Shown: positions 39,601-52,459 of the stretch, in pieces | Layout: each line of letters starts with the position of its first letter | Position numbering within the stretch: the first letter of the stretch is position 1 | DNA from: Microglena sp. YARC | Lineage: Eukaryota; Chlorophyta; Chlorophyceae; Chlamydomonadales; Chlamydomonadaceae | Length of the DNA: 64,000 nucleotides | Assembly (NCBI GenBank): GCA_022414725.1 | Contig: CM039466.1 | Coordinates: 31,162,430 to 31,226,429, forward strand | Direction of reading: 5' to 3' | Program-made: the position numbers and the translations under genes | The notes under the pieces: model-generated | Told to the model about the DNA's origin: nothing | Seen by the model: the letters and a program-made list of their open reading frames with translations, nothing else | The model's database searches: none

Positions 39601-42600
39601 CACCCCCTTGAGCTCTCGATAATAGTGATAAGTGTTAAAGAGACAGCACCATCCAACTGAACCAAAGTATGCAGGATGGATTAAGCATTTCCACTGTGCT
39701 CTCGGTAATAGTTTTAAGTGCCAAAGAGTGAGCACCATTCAACTTGATCCGGAGTATGCAGCATGGATTAAGCAACCCCATTGTGCTCTCGATAATAGTG
39801 ATAAGTGTTAAAGAGTGAGCACCATTCAACTTGATCCGGAGTATGCAGTATGTATTAAGCAACCCCATTGTGCTCTCGGTTATAGTGATAAGTGTTAAAG
39901 AGTGAGCACCATACAACTTGATCCGGAGTATGCAGCATGGATTAAGCAACCCCATTGTGCTCTCGGTAATAGTTATACGTGCAAAGAGTGAGCACCATAC
40001 AACTTGATCAGAGTATGCAGGGAGCAGCATGCGGCCAACACTCTGCTCTACATGCTGGGCACAGCATCACGTGTTTGTTCTGCCAAGGGCCTCTTTTCGC
40101 TCCTGAGTGCCGCACACAAGTTTGCTTACGCACCGTTAGAGCTGTCAACAGCTGTGAGGCGTACCCTGGAGCTTGTTCTGCCGAGGGCCTCTTTCGCCAG
40201 AGTGCCGCACGCAAGTTGTTTACACACCGTTAGAGCTCTCTAGACAGGTTTGAGGCGTGCCGTGGAGCTTCTTCCGCTGGCATGGCATTTCCAAGGTCAG
40301 TTCATGACATTTCCAATGCCAATAAGCTGCGGCTCGTAGCTGAAAAGAAAAACACTGCCCAAGCGCCAAGTAGGGACCAGCATATCATATGATGTTGACA
40401 AAAGGCAAGTATGATATCATATGGTATCATACAAACTGCATCATATGATATTGTATGTAAATGGTAACTTTAGCCTAGTCAGAATGCCGGCATCATATGA
40501 TATCATATTGACATTCCATATCTCCAAGTACCCGAGCTTATGATCTGACCTCATACACGGACTAGTGTGGACTCGGACTTCCCTTTCCCCCAAAGAAATA
40601 GCGGACCCTAAGGACTAGTCCACGGTTTATTTTATGGGCCACATAAAAGAAACCAATGACATGGCAGCTTCACGTCAGCAGCCACTGGGTCAAACCAAAA
40701 GCTTGCAGATGCATTGAAATGCCAGATTTATGAGGCACTAGCTAGCTTCACGTTTGGCTCAAGGACAGGGAAAGGGAGCTGCCTAGAAGCTGCTACGCTT
40801 AGCCCATAAAAGAAACAATAGAGTCCTCAACGAAATTACTGTCTTGACCGAATCTCAACACAAGTATTCCTATAAAATAATTAGACGTTCCCCTTTCCTC
40901 AACACTGTATCACTACCTGTTTTTTAAGGAAAGGAATCAGTGTCTGTATGTAGCACCATTGTGATCTTAGCAGTCCTTAGGGTGCTCCTAGCAGCCTCCT
41001 CGACCCACATAAGGCTGAAGCGCAGCACACAAAATACCAAGGTGCGCAACGTAGCACTTGTGCTACAAGTAGCACCTTGACTAAAAGCCTGGTGATGGCG
41101 GTACAATTGAAAATTGTCCTGCCTTACCACGGGGCGTGAGTTTAAAAAAATCCTTTCCGTTCGTTTGCACTGGGGAATGGTTACTGTGGGTTTTGCGTTT
41201 GCAGACTGCTACTGAGCCCGGAGTCAGACTTACCGCGAAACAGCACGGAGGAAAGATCTCGGCCCCTTTCATGGCGGCAAGTGGCACGTTGAAGAAAAGC
41301 TTGAATGCTCTGCCTGACTCCTTGAAACATGCGATTGCTGTTTCGGACATCTTGCCTAAGGTCCTTGGCTACGCTCTTAATCCGGAGTATGCAGGATGGA
41401 TTAAGCACCCCCCTTGAGCTCTCGATAATAGTGATAAGTGTTAAAGAGACAGCACCATCCAACTGAACCAAAGTATGCAGGATGGATTAAGCATTTCCAC
41501 TGTGCTCTCGGTAATAGTTTTAAGTGCCAAAGAGTGAGCACCATTCAACTTGATCCGGAGTATGCAGCATGGATTAAGCAACCCCATTGTGCTCTCGATA
41601 ATAGTGATAAGTGTTAAAGAGTGAGCACCATTCAACTTGATCCGGAGTATGCAGTATGGATTAAGCAACCCCATTGTGCTCTCGGTTATAGTGATAAGTG
41701 TTAAAGAGTGAGCACCATACAACTTGATCCGGAGTATGCAGCATGGATTAAGCAACCCCATTGTGCTCTCGTAATAGTTATACGTGCCAAAGAGTGAGCA
41801 CCATACAACTTGATCAGAGTATGCAGGGAGCAGCATGCGGCCAACACTCTGCTCTACATGCTGGGCACAGCATCACGTGTTTGTTCTGCCAAGGGCCTCT
41901 TTTCGCTCCTGAGTGCCGCACACGAGTTTGCTTACGCACCGTTAGAGCTGTCAACAGCTGTGAGGCGTACCCTGGAGCTTGTTCTGCCGAGGGCCTCTTT
42001 CGCCAGAGTGCCGCACGCAAGTTGTTTACACACCGTTAGAGCTCTCTAGACAGGTTTGAGGCGTGCCGTGGAGCTTCTTCCGCTGGCATGGCATTTCCAA
42101 GGTCAGTTCATGACATTTCCAATGCCAATAAGCTGCGGCTCGTAGCTGAAAAGAAAAACACTGCCCAAGCGCCAAGTAGGGACCAGCATATCATATGATG
42201 TTGACAAAAGGCAAGTATGATATCATATGGTATCATACAAACTGCATCATATGATATTGTATGTAAATGGTAACTTTAGCCTAGTCAGAATGCCGGCATC
42301 ATATGATATCATATTGACATTCCATATCTCCAAGTACCCGAGCTTATGATCTGACCTCATACACGGACTAGTGTGGACTCGGACTTCCCTTTCCCCAAAG
42401 AAATAGCGGACCCTAAGGACTAGTCCACGGTTTATTTTATGGGCCACATAAAAGAAACCAATGACATGGCAGCTTCACGTCAGCAGCCACTGGGTCAAAC
42501 CAAAAGCTTGCAGATGCATTGAAATGCCAGATTTATGAGGCACTAGCTAGCTTCACGTTTGGCTCAAGGACAGGGAAAGGGAGCTGCCTAGAAGCTGCTA

Positions 42601-45600
42601 CGCGTAGCCCATAAAAGAAACAATAGAGTCCTCAACGAAATTACTGTCTTGACCGAATCTCAACACAAGTATTCCTATAAATAATTAGACGTTCCCCTTT
42701 CCTCAACACTGTATCACTACCTGTTTTTTTAAGGAAAGGAATCAGTGTCTGTATGTAGCACCATTGTGATCTTAGCAGTCCTTAGGGTGCTCCTAGCAGC
42801 CTCCTCGACCCACATAAGGCTGAAGCGCAGCACACAAAATACCAAGGTGCGCAACGTAGCACTTGTGCTACAAAGTAGCACCTTGACTAAAAGCCTGGTG
42901 ATGGCGGTACAATTGAAAATTGTCCTGCCTTGCCACGGGGCGTGAGTTTTAAAAAATCCTTTCCGTTCGTTTGCACTGGGGAATGGTTACTGTGGGTTTT
43001 GCGTTTGCAGACTGCTACTGAGCCCGGAGTCAGACTACCGCGAAACAGCACGGAGGAAAGATCTCGGCCCCTTTCATGGCGGCAAGTGGCACGTTGAAGA
43101 AAAGCTTGAATGCTCTGCCTGACTCCTTGAAACATGCGATTGCTGTTTCGGACATCTTGCCTAAGGTCCTTGGCTACGCTCTTAATCCGGAGTATGCAGG
43201 ATGGATTAAGCACCCCCCTTGAGCTCTCGATAATAGTGATAAGTGTTAAAGAGACAGCACCATCCAACTGAACCAAAGTATGCAGGATGGATTAAGCATT
43301 TCCACTGTGCTCTCGGTAATAGTTTTAAGTGCCAAAGAGTGAGCACCATTCAACTTGATCCGGAGTATGCAGCATGGATTAAGCAACCCCATTGTGCTCT
43401 CGATAATAGTGATAAGTGTTAAAGAGTGAGCACCATTCAACTTGATCCGGAGTATGCAGTATGTATTAAGCAACCCATTGTGCTCTCGGTTATAGTGATA
43501 AGTGTTAAAGAGTGAGCACCATACAACTTGATCCGGAGTATGCAGCATGGATTAAGCAACCCCATTGTGCTCTCGGTAATAGTTATACGTGCCAAAGAGT
43601 GAGCACCATACAACTTGATCAGAGTATGCAGGGAGCAGCATGCGGCCAACACTCTGCTCTACATGCTGGGCACAGCATCACGTGTTTGTTCTGCCAAGGG
43701 CCTCTTTTCGCTCCTGAGTGCCGCACACGAGTTTGCTTACGCACCGTTAGAGCTGTCAACAGCTGTGAGGCGTACCCTGGAGCTTGTTCTGCCGAGGGCC
43801 TCTTTCGCCAGAGTGCCGCACGCAAAGTTGTTTACACACCGTTAGAGCTCTCTAGACAGGTTTGAGGCGTGCCGTGGAGCTTCTTCCGCTGGCATGGCAT
43901 TTCCAAGGTCAGTTCATGACATTTCCAATGCCAATAAGCTGCGGCTCGTAGCTGAAAAGAAAAACACTGCCAAGCGCCAAGTAGGGACCAGCATATCATA
44001 TGATGTTTGACAAAAGGCAAGTATGATATCATATGGTATCATACAAACTGCATCATATGATATTGTATGTAAATGGTAACTTTAGCCTAGTCAGAATGCC
44101 GGCATCATATGATATCATATTGACATTCCATATCTCCAAGTACCCGAGCTTATGATCTGACCTCATACACGGACTAGTGTGGACTCGGACTTCCCTTTCC
44201 CCCAAAGAAATAGCGGACCCTAAGGACTAGTCCACGGTTTATTTTATGGGCCACATAAAAGAAACCAATGACATGGCAGCTTCACGTCAGCAGCCACTGG
44301 GTCAAACCAAAAGCTTGCAGATGCATTGAAATGCAGATTTATGAGGCACTAGCTAGCTTCACGTTTGGCTCAAGGACAGGGAAAGGGAGCTGCCTAGAAG
44401 CTGCTACGCGTAGCCCATAAAAGAAACAATAGAGTCCTCAACGAAATTACTGTCTTGACCGAATCTCAACACAAGTATTCCTATAAATAATTAGACGTTC
44501 CCCTTTCCTCAACACTGTATCACTACCTGTTTTTTAAGGAAAGGAATCAGTGTCTGTATGTAGCACCATTGTGATCTTAGCAGTCCTTAGGGTGCTCCTA
44601 GCAGCCTCCTCGACCCACATAAGGCTGAAGCGCAGCACACAAAATACCAAGGTGCGCAACGTAGCACTTGTGCTACAAGTAGCACCTTGACTAAAAGCCT
44701 GATGATGGCGGTACAATTGAAAATTGTCCTGCCTTGCCACGGGGCGTGAGTTTAAAAAATCCTTTCCGTTCGTTTGCACTGGGGAATGGTTACTGTGGGT
44801 TTTGCGTTTGCAGACTGCTACTGAGCCCGGAGTCAGACTACCGCGAAACAGCACGGAGGAAAGATCTCGGCCCCTTTCATGGCGGCAAGTGGCACGTTGA
44901 AGAAAAGCTTGAATGCTCTGCCTGACTCCTTGAAACATGCGATTGCTGTTTCGGACATCTTGCCTAAGGTCCTTGGCTACGCTCTTAATCCGGAGTATGC
45001 AGGATGGATTAAGCACCCCCCTTGAGCTCTCGATAATAGTGATAAGTGTTAAAGAGACAGCACCATCCAACTGAACCAAAGTATGCAGGATGGATTAAGC
45101 ATTTCCACTGTGCTCTCGGTAATAGTTTTAAGTGCCAAAGAGTGAGCACCATTCAACTTGATCCGGAGTATGCAGCATGGATTAAGCAACCCCATTGTGC
45201 TCTCGATAATAGTGATAAGTGTTAAAGAGTGAGCACCATTCAACTTGATCCGGAGTATGCAGTATGGATTAAGCAACCCCATTGTGCTCTCGGTTATAGT
45301 GATAAGTGTTAAAGAGTGAGCACCATACAACTTGATCCGGAGTATGCAGCATGGATTAAGCAACCCCATTGTGCTCTCGGTAATAGTTATACGTGCCAAA
45401 GAGTGAGCACCATACAACTTGATCAGAGTATGCAGGGAGCAGCATGCGGCCAACACTCTGCTCAACATGCTGGGCACAGCATCACGTGTTTGTTCTGCCA
45501 AGGGCCTCTTTTCGCTCCTGAGTGCCGCACACGAGTTTGCTTACGCACCGTTAGAGCTGTCAACAGCTGTGAGGCGTACCCTGGAGCTTGTTCTGCCCAG

Positions 45601-45693
45601 GGCCTCTTTCGCCAGAGTGCCGCACGCAAGTTGTTTACACACCGTTAGAGCTCTTTAGACAGGTTTGAGGCGTGCCGTGGAGCTTCTTCCGCT
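36676..45693. repeat. Higher-order satellite, five units of about 1,805 bp
   Basis: The landmark GGCATTTCCAAGG starts at 36,676, 38,480, 40,284, 42,090 and 43,896, giving periods of 1,804-1,806 bp. Each unit holds in order: a CATATGATATCATATG palindrome block shared with 9.3 kb and 36.2 kb, a stretch with GTAGCACTTGTGCTACAAGTAGC, about six subrepeats of 86-87 bp (…CTTGATCCGGAGTATGCAG…) and two or three subrepeats of about 97 bp (…GTGCCGCACGCAAGTT…). Units are nearly identical; most differences are single-base indels, often in homopolymers. Long minus frames arise because 87 bp is 29 codons; I do not call genes. Confidence 0.95.
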
Positions 45694-45964
45694 GAGCGCC
45701 TCTTTCGCGCTTCAGTGCCGCACGCCAGTTGCTTAGGCACTGTTAGGGCTCTCGACAGCCGTGAGGCGTACCCTAGTAGCTTGTTCCGCTGAGCGCCTCT
45801 TTCGCGCTTCAGTGCCGCACGCAAGTTGACTACGCACTGTTAGAGCTATGGACAGCCGTGAGGCGTACCCTATTAGTTCATTCTGCAGAGCGCCTCTCTC
45901 GCGCTTCAGTGCTGCACACAAGTTGACTACACACCATTAGAGCAATGGACAGCCGTGAGGCGTA
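45694..45964. repeat. 97-bp satellite, left of LINE-2
   Basis: GAGCGCCTCT landmarks at 45,694, 45,791 and 45,888 give a 97-bp period. The third unit is interrupted after GTGAGGCGTA by LINE-2. Confidence 0.9.
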
Positions 45965-46183
45965 TTGAAATTGAAATTGAAATTGAAATTGAAATTGTTA
46001 CATCCAAGAAATATAAATACTCTAGGGACGTGAGATTAAGGACACCACAGCGTACGCAGAAGCTAGCTGTAGTCACCATAGATAAACACAAAAAATATCC
46101 AGTACTAATTGTGATCCCACCCGTAACTGACTGAGAGTCATTTCAGTCAGTCACGTGGGTGGCACTAGCTGGACCAAAAAAAG
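45965..46183 (-). other. LINE-2 3' UTR and AATTTC tail
   Basis: Minus strand: CTAGCTTCTGCGTACGCTGT, GGTGTCCTTAA, GGATGTAACAATTTC and then five AATTTC repeats ending at 45,965. It corresponds to the LINE-1 end. Confidence 0.88.
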
Positions 46184-46960
46184 TTAATCTCCGGCGGGGT
46201 GGTGTTCCATGAATCTACGACATTGTAAAATAGTCTGAAAGCTGTCAACAGAGTGGTGGTGCAGCTGGTCTGCTAATGTAAGAATTTCTAAATTGGTAAG
46301 ACCAAGGGTGGTCATGGAGGTCACAAAGGTTCTGGGGATGGTGCCAGTGGTACCAATGGTAACAACTAGGTAGTGAACAAGGTAGCCAGCTAGTCTTAGG
46401 CCGACCACCAACTGGGTGTGTTGGGCATGTTTATCCTCTGCCTTAGTGGCATGGTTGGTGTCAGAGCAGTATCCCAGCTCTAGAATCCAGATTTCCTTGT
46501 CAGCAGCAATGGTGGGTGAGTCCACCTCGGGCAGGATGGCGAGATCTGGCCTCAGTTTGGGCCAGATCTCTGCTGAGATGGAGGGAGGGCGTAACCAGTC
46601 AGGCAGTGTTTTGCCAAGGACTCCGCGGGGGAGGTCCTCCAGCCTACCTGCGTCCATGATAACGCGGCGGGATCCAAGGGCGCCTTTGCTGATGGCCTTG
46701 TGCAGTAAGTGGACAGCTGCGTCATGACGCTTGATGTACATGCCCTTGAAGGTGGCGTGTGTGCAGCCAGCAAGAATGTGGCCAGCTCCGTCCTCGTGGG
46801 TGGTACAAATAGGGCATGTGGGGGGAGGTGGCAGGGTTGGGGTTGTTAGCATAGGGCACCTTCCAGCGATAGGCAAGCTTCTTGTTCCACAGTCGGCCCC
46901 ATCTGGCCTTGAGGATGCAGAACTTAGTTTTGTGGGTGATGTGAGAGGATGTCCAGAATT
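46184..46960 (-). pseudogene. LINE-2 CCHC finger and restriction-like endonuclease
   Basis: The frame 46,876-46,184 shows CPICTTHEDGAGHILAGC (C-x2-C-x8-H-x4-C), KRHDAAVHLLHKA, RPDLAILPE, WILELGYCSDTNH and a C-terminal CRRFMEHHPAGD, matching LINE-1. The frame change near 46,850 separates it from the upstream part (WGRLWNKKLAYRWK). Confidence 0.87.
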
Positions 46961-47214
46961 TATTGCTGGAGTGGGGTAGATGCAAGGGGTGTTATCAGCC
47001 CAGGTGGTGGCATATATGCCTTTGAGGGGATGTTGTCCGAGGTGGCAGCTAGTGGGAAGGTTAAGACTGATCCGTTGGTGAGGTTAGGTGCTAAGGCTCG
47101 TGGGGGAGTTGTGCCAAGAGGTGTGCAGGGGGGTTGGACAGTGGGCCAATAGGTGTTGTGGCGGGGTTGTTTCTCCAGTGGTGTCGGTGTATCGTACAGA
47201 TGCTGGGTTGGTGG

Positions 47215-47640
47215 CTGCATTGCGTGCTAGTGCATCTGCTCTATCATTGCCCAATATGCCAGTGTGTGAGCGTACTTTGCAGAGGGTAGTGTGTGATCTG
47301 CCAGAATGCGTTGGACAAGGTGAGTGCGGATAGAATGCAGGAGTTCAGAGTGAAGAGAACGTGTAGAGGTAGTAGGATCTTGAAATCATTTTGTTAATGA
47401 GTTGGAGTGAGCAGAGGCTGTCAGTGTGCAGGGTGAGGTCAGTATTATAGTCAATGCGTGCTATGGCTTGATGGATGGCCACTAATTCAGCCCGGTTGTT
47501 AGTTCTGGTGGCGCCTTGGCCTCCTGGGTTAATGGAATAGCTCATACCAGCCACAGGTATGTAGACCCCTGCACCTATTTTGCTGGGGGTGCCAGGGGCT
47601 CCCTTGATCAGGCTGCCATCAGTATAGACCTGCAGACCTA
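47215..47640 (-). pseudogene. LINE-2 RNase H domain
   Basis: VYTDGSLIKG (about 47,625), NNRAELVAIHQAI (47,500), LHTDSLCSLQL (47,430) and LGNDRADALAR (47,250) give the four acidic residues, spread over two frames with a shift near 47,390. Confidence 0.9.
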
Positions 47641-47649
47641 GGGTAGGTA

Positions 47650-49707
47650 TGGCTGGGTAGTGGCAGGGGTAGATAACTGTGGGGAGCAGAGGGGGGGCAG
47701 TGGTGGGTGGTAGGCTGCCAAGGCAGGGTAGTGAGGGATTTAAGAGTCCTGGGGTAGGTGATTTGTGTGTCTGAAGAGGTAAGGGTAGGATGTGCAGGGA
47801 GGTTATGTGGTTCCCAGTAGGGTGAGATGCTGAGCATGTGCTGTGACCAGATGTCTTTGAACCCCTGGAGACGGTTTAGGTATTCAGGTTGGCTGCTTGG
47901 GTTGCTGATGATGAGAATGTGGAGCTTGTGGGAGGAGGTAGGGTTGTGATGTTTGCCCCTAGCCAGGTTTCAGAGGTGCAGTAGATTTCAGAGAAAGGTC
48001 TGGAGTCCACGTGATGGATCCAGGGGTGGTGCAATAGTTTCTTGTAGGGGGCATTATAGTTGTCTGGGATGAGTAAGACAGTGCATGTTGGGATGTGTTG
48101 TGCTTCTGCGTGGTCAGCACTGGCTAGAGCCCACCTGAGTGCCTTGTGTGCATCGGTGACGGAGGTAGGGATGTCCACCAGTGATCCCCTGTCCAGATGC
48201 TGTGGAAGAGATCCCCGTTGGCTCCAAAGAGCTGGTCAGCTGGGTTCATGGAGGAAAATTCTTCATAGGCAGAATCTAGGTTGAGTGGGGTAGCAGTGCG
48301 GTGATGGGTGATGTTGAGGTGTAGGTTAGCTTGGTGCAGGGCTGGGGGAAGAGTGTAGGTGGAGGCAGGGGTGTCCTTGTGTCTGGTGTATAGGGCTGCA
48401 AGGTCAGGTAGGAATCCTCCTTGTGTGAGTTGGTTCCAAGTTGAAGGGCGTGTAGTTTTATTGTATTCATAGTGTGTGTGGAGGGAGGTGAGAAGGGTGT
48501 TGGTACTATGAACCACACATTTCCCGGTGGGGTTATAGAGGAATGTAGTGTCTGCATGCGTGTGGGTTGATGGCCTTCTGAGCCAGTGAGGGATGCCAGT
48601 TTGGGCTGTGTGTTTGAGTGGTGATTGGATGTCCCAGGTAGGGTTTCGGTCATGAGTGTCTATGTGAAGAAGTTGTGGACAAGGGCATGGTTATCAGCGT
48701 TGAAGCCAGGTGTAGTGGCCCATTGTCCCTGTTGCTGGGAGTTAGTAAGGTGGGAGTCTCTTCTGGGGTTAAAATGGGTTGTGGTGGTGGGTGTGTCTTT
48801 GAAGGCCTGGAGAAGGGTGTCATAGGTGGATTGGCCCAGCATAATGATGAGGTGGGTGGTGTGGTATGGTTGTGGTTTCCAGTGGACCTCAGAGGTGGTG
48901 GGAGTAATTGGGTTACTGTGAAGGATAGTGTAACCAATTTGGGTGTATTGACTGATATGGTCGTTGTGCATGGTGATGGGGGCCCATTGGAGGTGGGCAG
49001 TGGTGGTGATGCTGGTGTCCCTAGTGTCCATGGTCCGTTTGCTGCGCCAGCTGGTGATGCTGAGGGGTTTGTACTGGTTACCATAGGTGAGGTGAAGGAG
49101 ACGGGTAGGGGGGGATGGGGATCCAGGGGTAGGGTGGAGCATTGCTGCCTTGAGAAGATCAGGGTTGGAGACCTTAGTGATGTTGTAGTGCTTAAAGAAG
49201 GGCTTGGCTGGGCCGCGGATGATGGCCTTGCAGAGGTGAAGGCGGGATGCCCAGGTTGTCGCGGCTTCATTGTTGCCCCATGCTTTACCGTAGTGGTCGA
49301 CGTTGGCGTTCCATTCGGCTGTGGAGTTGCAGGTGGTCCACGCCCACCATTGTTCCCCGCTGAGGTCTCGGAGAGGGTCTGCTGTGTAGTCCGCTTCCTT
49401 GACAGGAGGTTGCGCTCGGCTGGTGGGGTAGCGCTGAGTTGGGGTGGAGGCCGGGCGGGCGACAAACATGTTCTGCGCATCGGCTGACGGTTTGGGTGGG
49501 ATGGTGTATGACGAGGTAAGTTGTCGCTGCGGTAATGGAAGAGGGTTGGCATGGCTGAAGGAGGGGAGCAGGTCGGGGCTGTTGCCAGTGAGGTGTGCTG
49601 TAAGGAGGTTGAGGGAGCGCCGATGGTGCTTTGTGACTTTGCCCTGTGTGATAAGAGGGAGATCCGTGGTAGTGATAAGGTGAGTGCCTGCTGGAGTAAC
49701 CAGGTCG
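47650..49707 (-). pseudogene. LINE-2 conserved region between RT and RNase H
   Basis: Counterpart of LINE-1 22,100-24,160, broken into frames 49,469-48,660, 48,516-48,124 and 48,178-47,876. Shared blocks include EQWWAWTT, LLHLTYGNQYKPLSITSWR, LQWAPITMHNDHI, VHWKPQ, NADNHALVH, ALRWALASADHAE and HVDSRP. Function unknown. Conservation of blocks despite divergence elsewhere argues for past selection. Confidence 0.72.
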
Positions 49708-49713
49708 TGGTAT

Positions 49714-50234
49714 TACATTACATTACATTACATGTTAAAGTCTACTTGACACCGCGAGGGTGTATGAGACTCTGTGCTTTAAACAAAAAGAAAAAGCACC
49801 CACAAAGCAAAAAACCCATTACATCAGGGGTGTGTCGAGGACAAACAAACCAAACTCCCAACCACCGTTTTGGTGGCGTAGGTATTAAACCCCTTAGAGC
49901 CGGACCCAGATCTCAACCACTTACAATGGCGGAGGTAAGAAGCTAACGAATGAGAAGTCACAAGAAGAAGAAAAAAAGGGATGATAAATTACGGTGCCAC
50001 TAAGCAGTCCAGGGCTTCCTGTCTTGCTCTTCTACAAGTAGAAAGATAGTCGGCTAGGTTGCTCCAAAAAGACTTAGTGCCATTTCCATTCATAAAGGTT
50101 CTGAATGTGGAATCGCAGAATTCCACATTCCATACGGTTAAGTTGGTATCCTCATGGACATGCCTATAAATATCTGTAAACAGCTTCTGGTAGCGGAGGC
50201 GAATATCATTATAAAAAGGGCACTCAAACATATA
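49714..50234 (-). mobile_element. 5'-truncated LINE nested in LINE-2
   Basis: A 521-bp insert flanked by a 6-bp duplication TGGTAT (49,708-49,713 and 50,235-50,240). On its sense (minus) strand it ends in (TAATG)n and carries an 80-codon C-terminal fragment with FECPFYNDIRLRYQKLF, the H/E-C-P-x-Y motif of jockey-like LINE proteins. Removing it reconnects the LINE-2 sequence that matches LINE-1 across TACCAYGACCTGG. So a different LINE family entered LINE-2 after LINE-2 arrived. Confidence 0.88.
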
Positions 50235-50240
50235 TGGTAT

Positions 50241-52456
50241 ATATAGATCCCTAGATCGTGGAAGGGAGTCACAAGGGAGACAGGGATGTGAGCAGGTTGA
50301 GGGAGTACTGATTGGATGTTGAGCTTATCCAGGAGTTCTGTGTCATTCCAGGTAATTTGGATGTTTGAATGGTCTAGGAGTTGAAGTTGCCGGGCAAGAG
50401 ATGAGTATTGGAGGAGTTTGGGAGAGAGAGAGGTTGGAGTGAGAGTGTGGAAAGTTTTGAAGGTTTTAGTGAGGAGAGATTTGGTTAGTATGCCAGGCGT
50501 CCAGTGTCATTCATGGCGTGGGTGAGGGCAGAGGCAGTAATTTGTGTGTATTCAGTGAGGAGAGAGGGGATCCCTAGGCCTGCCTCTGTTTTGGGCAGGT
50601 GTTGTGCCCTAGTGGGGAAGGACATGGGAAGGCTGCTGCACAGTTTGACTGTCTTAAGTACTGCTTTATCTATAATGTGGATGTCTGTGAGAGAGAAGGG
50701 GGCTACGATCATAGGGTATTTGATGGCTGCTCTGATGCATTGTGTGATTATGCGTATGCATTGTTCAGGGGTTGCCCTGCTTTTAGCTTTGTTGAGTATA
50801 TGTAGGCCTTTGGTGTGGATAATGTCAAGGGTGGCATGCAGTTGGGTTTTCCAGTTGAGGGTGAGAGAGATGTGGACTCCTAAGTATTTGTAGGCTATAT
50901 CTGGTGGTTGATAAGTGGCATATGTGTCTCCAAGGGCTATTTTGTCCTGGAGTCTTTGTTTGAGGATATCAGTGTGGGTGGGGTTTGAGGGGTGTGTCTT
51001 GTGAAGGATGCCACTGACCACACATTTGGTAGCATTGAGAGGGATGCCAGACCAGGTGCTGAACAGTTGGACTTTACCACATTGGATGCGGAGGTCCTCG
51101 ACCGTTCCAGTGAGGACTGCGGTGTCATCCGCGTACCCCAGGCTGCTGGTGAGGTGCTCGTCAGCCTCCGCGGTGGGAAGGGAGGCAGTGCGGTATCCCC
51201 TACCTCCTGAGCATAGCCATCGGTGGAGGGGTTCAATAAAGATGATGAAGAGGAGAGGGGAGAGTGTGTCCCCTTGGATGGATCCCTGGTGATGGGGATG
51301 GGTTGACCAGGTGTGTTGTTAAGGAGGATGTGAGTGTTGGAGTTGGTATAGATCCCTTTGACTGTGTCTATGGTGTCGTGGGTGAATCCAAGGTTGTGCA
51401 TAATGCAAAGAAGTTTTTGGTGATCTATCATGTTGAAGGCAGAGCTAAAGTCAAAGTAAGCTGCGTACAAGTCTTGTTGGAAGAGGGAGGCATCCTCTAT
51501 GTTGTGAAGGAGGTTGAGGAGCTGCCTATAGGTGCTCTTGTCTTTTCTAAATCCCTCTTGGCAGGTGCTGAGAATATGATTGGTTTCTGAGTAGGTGGAA
51601 ATTGTGTTGGTGATGAGAGAGGTCCAGAGTTTAGCCACAGAATTGTTAAGTCCTATGGGTCTATAGTTCTGGGGAAGGTACGGGTCAGATTTTTGTAAAG
51701 CATAACTGTGTGAGAAGTTTTCCAGCAGTCTGGGGTTTCTCCCAGGATCCAGGAGATTTGCATAAGTTTGTGAATGACAGTGTGCATTTCGGTGGGGAGA
51801 CACATCAGTAATTCATTGGGTATCCCATCTGGTCCTGTGGCTTTATTTGTGGCCAGTTTTCTGATGCAGTCGGTGTAGGCAGTTGGGGATGAGAGGTAGG
51901 TGTAGGGTGAGGCAGTATGCTGAATAGAGGTGGCGGGGGTTTCGAGTTGAAATTTGTCAGTGTGTGTTTCCCAGGGGGGAGGGGTAGAGTAGGCAGTGTA
52001 GTTGCCATTGGGTGGGGGCACAGGGGGAGACATGAGTTTGCCCATGTGTTTGGTCAAAAGGTCAAGGAGATCTTTAGTTTTAGTATGAAGGGTTCCAGTT
52101 TGCTGGTTAAGAAGGACAGTGGGAGAGTGGGGCTGGCCGTCTGGTTTGAAGATGTGTCTATGCGTAACCCGCGCCTGTGTATTAAGGCGATGGCAAAACT
52201 TCTTGATGGCCTTGGTGCTTCTTTCCTCCTTTTGCAGGGCTTGGATAGTGCGTAGCTCCTGGATAGTGTGTTGTATGTCATCAGTGAGTGATTGACGGTA
52301 TTGGGTAAGAAGGGGGTTGTGGAGGAGAAGGAGTTGGACTTGCGTTGTAGTTTGTAGAGGGCAGTCTGGAGGAAAGGATGGGGAAAAGCGCAGGTTATCA
52401 TATCCAGATTGGTCCATGGAGTAGGATTGGGTGCGGAGAGTTTTAATGTGTTTCAC
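50241..52456 (-). pseudogene. LINE-2 reverse transcriptase
   Basis: Motifs on the minus strand: ATGPDGIPNELLMCLP (about 51,840), YRPIGLNNSVAKLW (51,665), CQEGFRKDKSTYRQLL (51,570), YAAYFDFSSAFNMIDH (51,470), then a frameshift near 51,285 and LGYADDTAVLTG in the next frame (about 51,130). The thumb reads KCVVSGILHKTHPS to MNDTGRL. Catalytic residues are intact. Confidence 0.92.
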
Positions 52457-52459
52457 GTG

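Noticed and set aside
37658..45501. Repeated minus-strand frames of about 100-200 codons in each 1.8-kb unit
   Set aside because: They follow the 87-bp (29-codon) subrepeats and lose frame at one-base differences between units; composition is not protein-like and the same DNA is open in other frames.
36676..45693. CRISPR-like array
   Set aside because: Units are contiguous subrepeats of 87 and 97 bp with no unique spacers, in eukaryotic DNA, and no cas genes are present.
48675..49487. 270-codon plus-strand frame
   Set aside because: It is antisense to the LINE-2 region conserved with LINE-1; Gly/Val-rich composition reflects the reverse reading of Pro/Thr/His-rich coding sequence.
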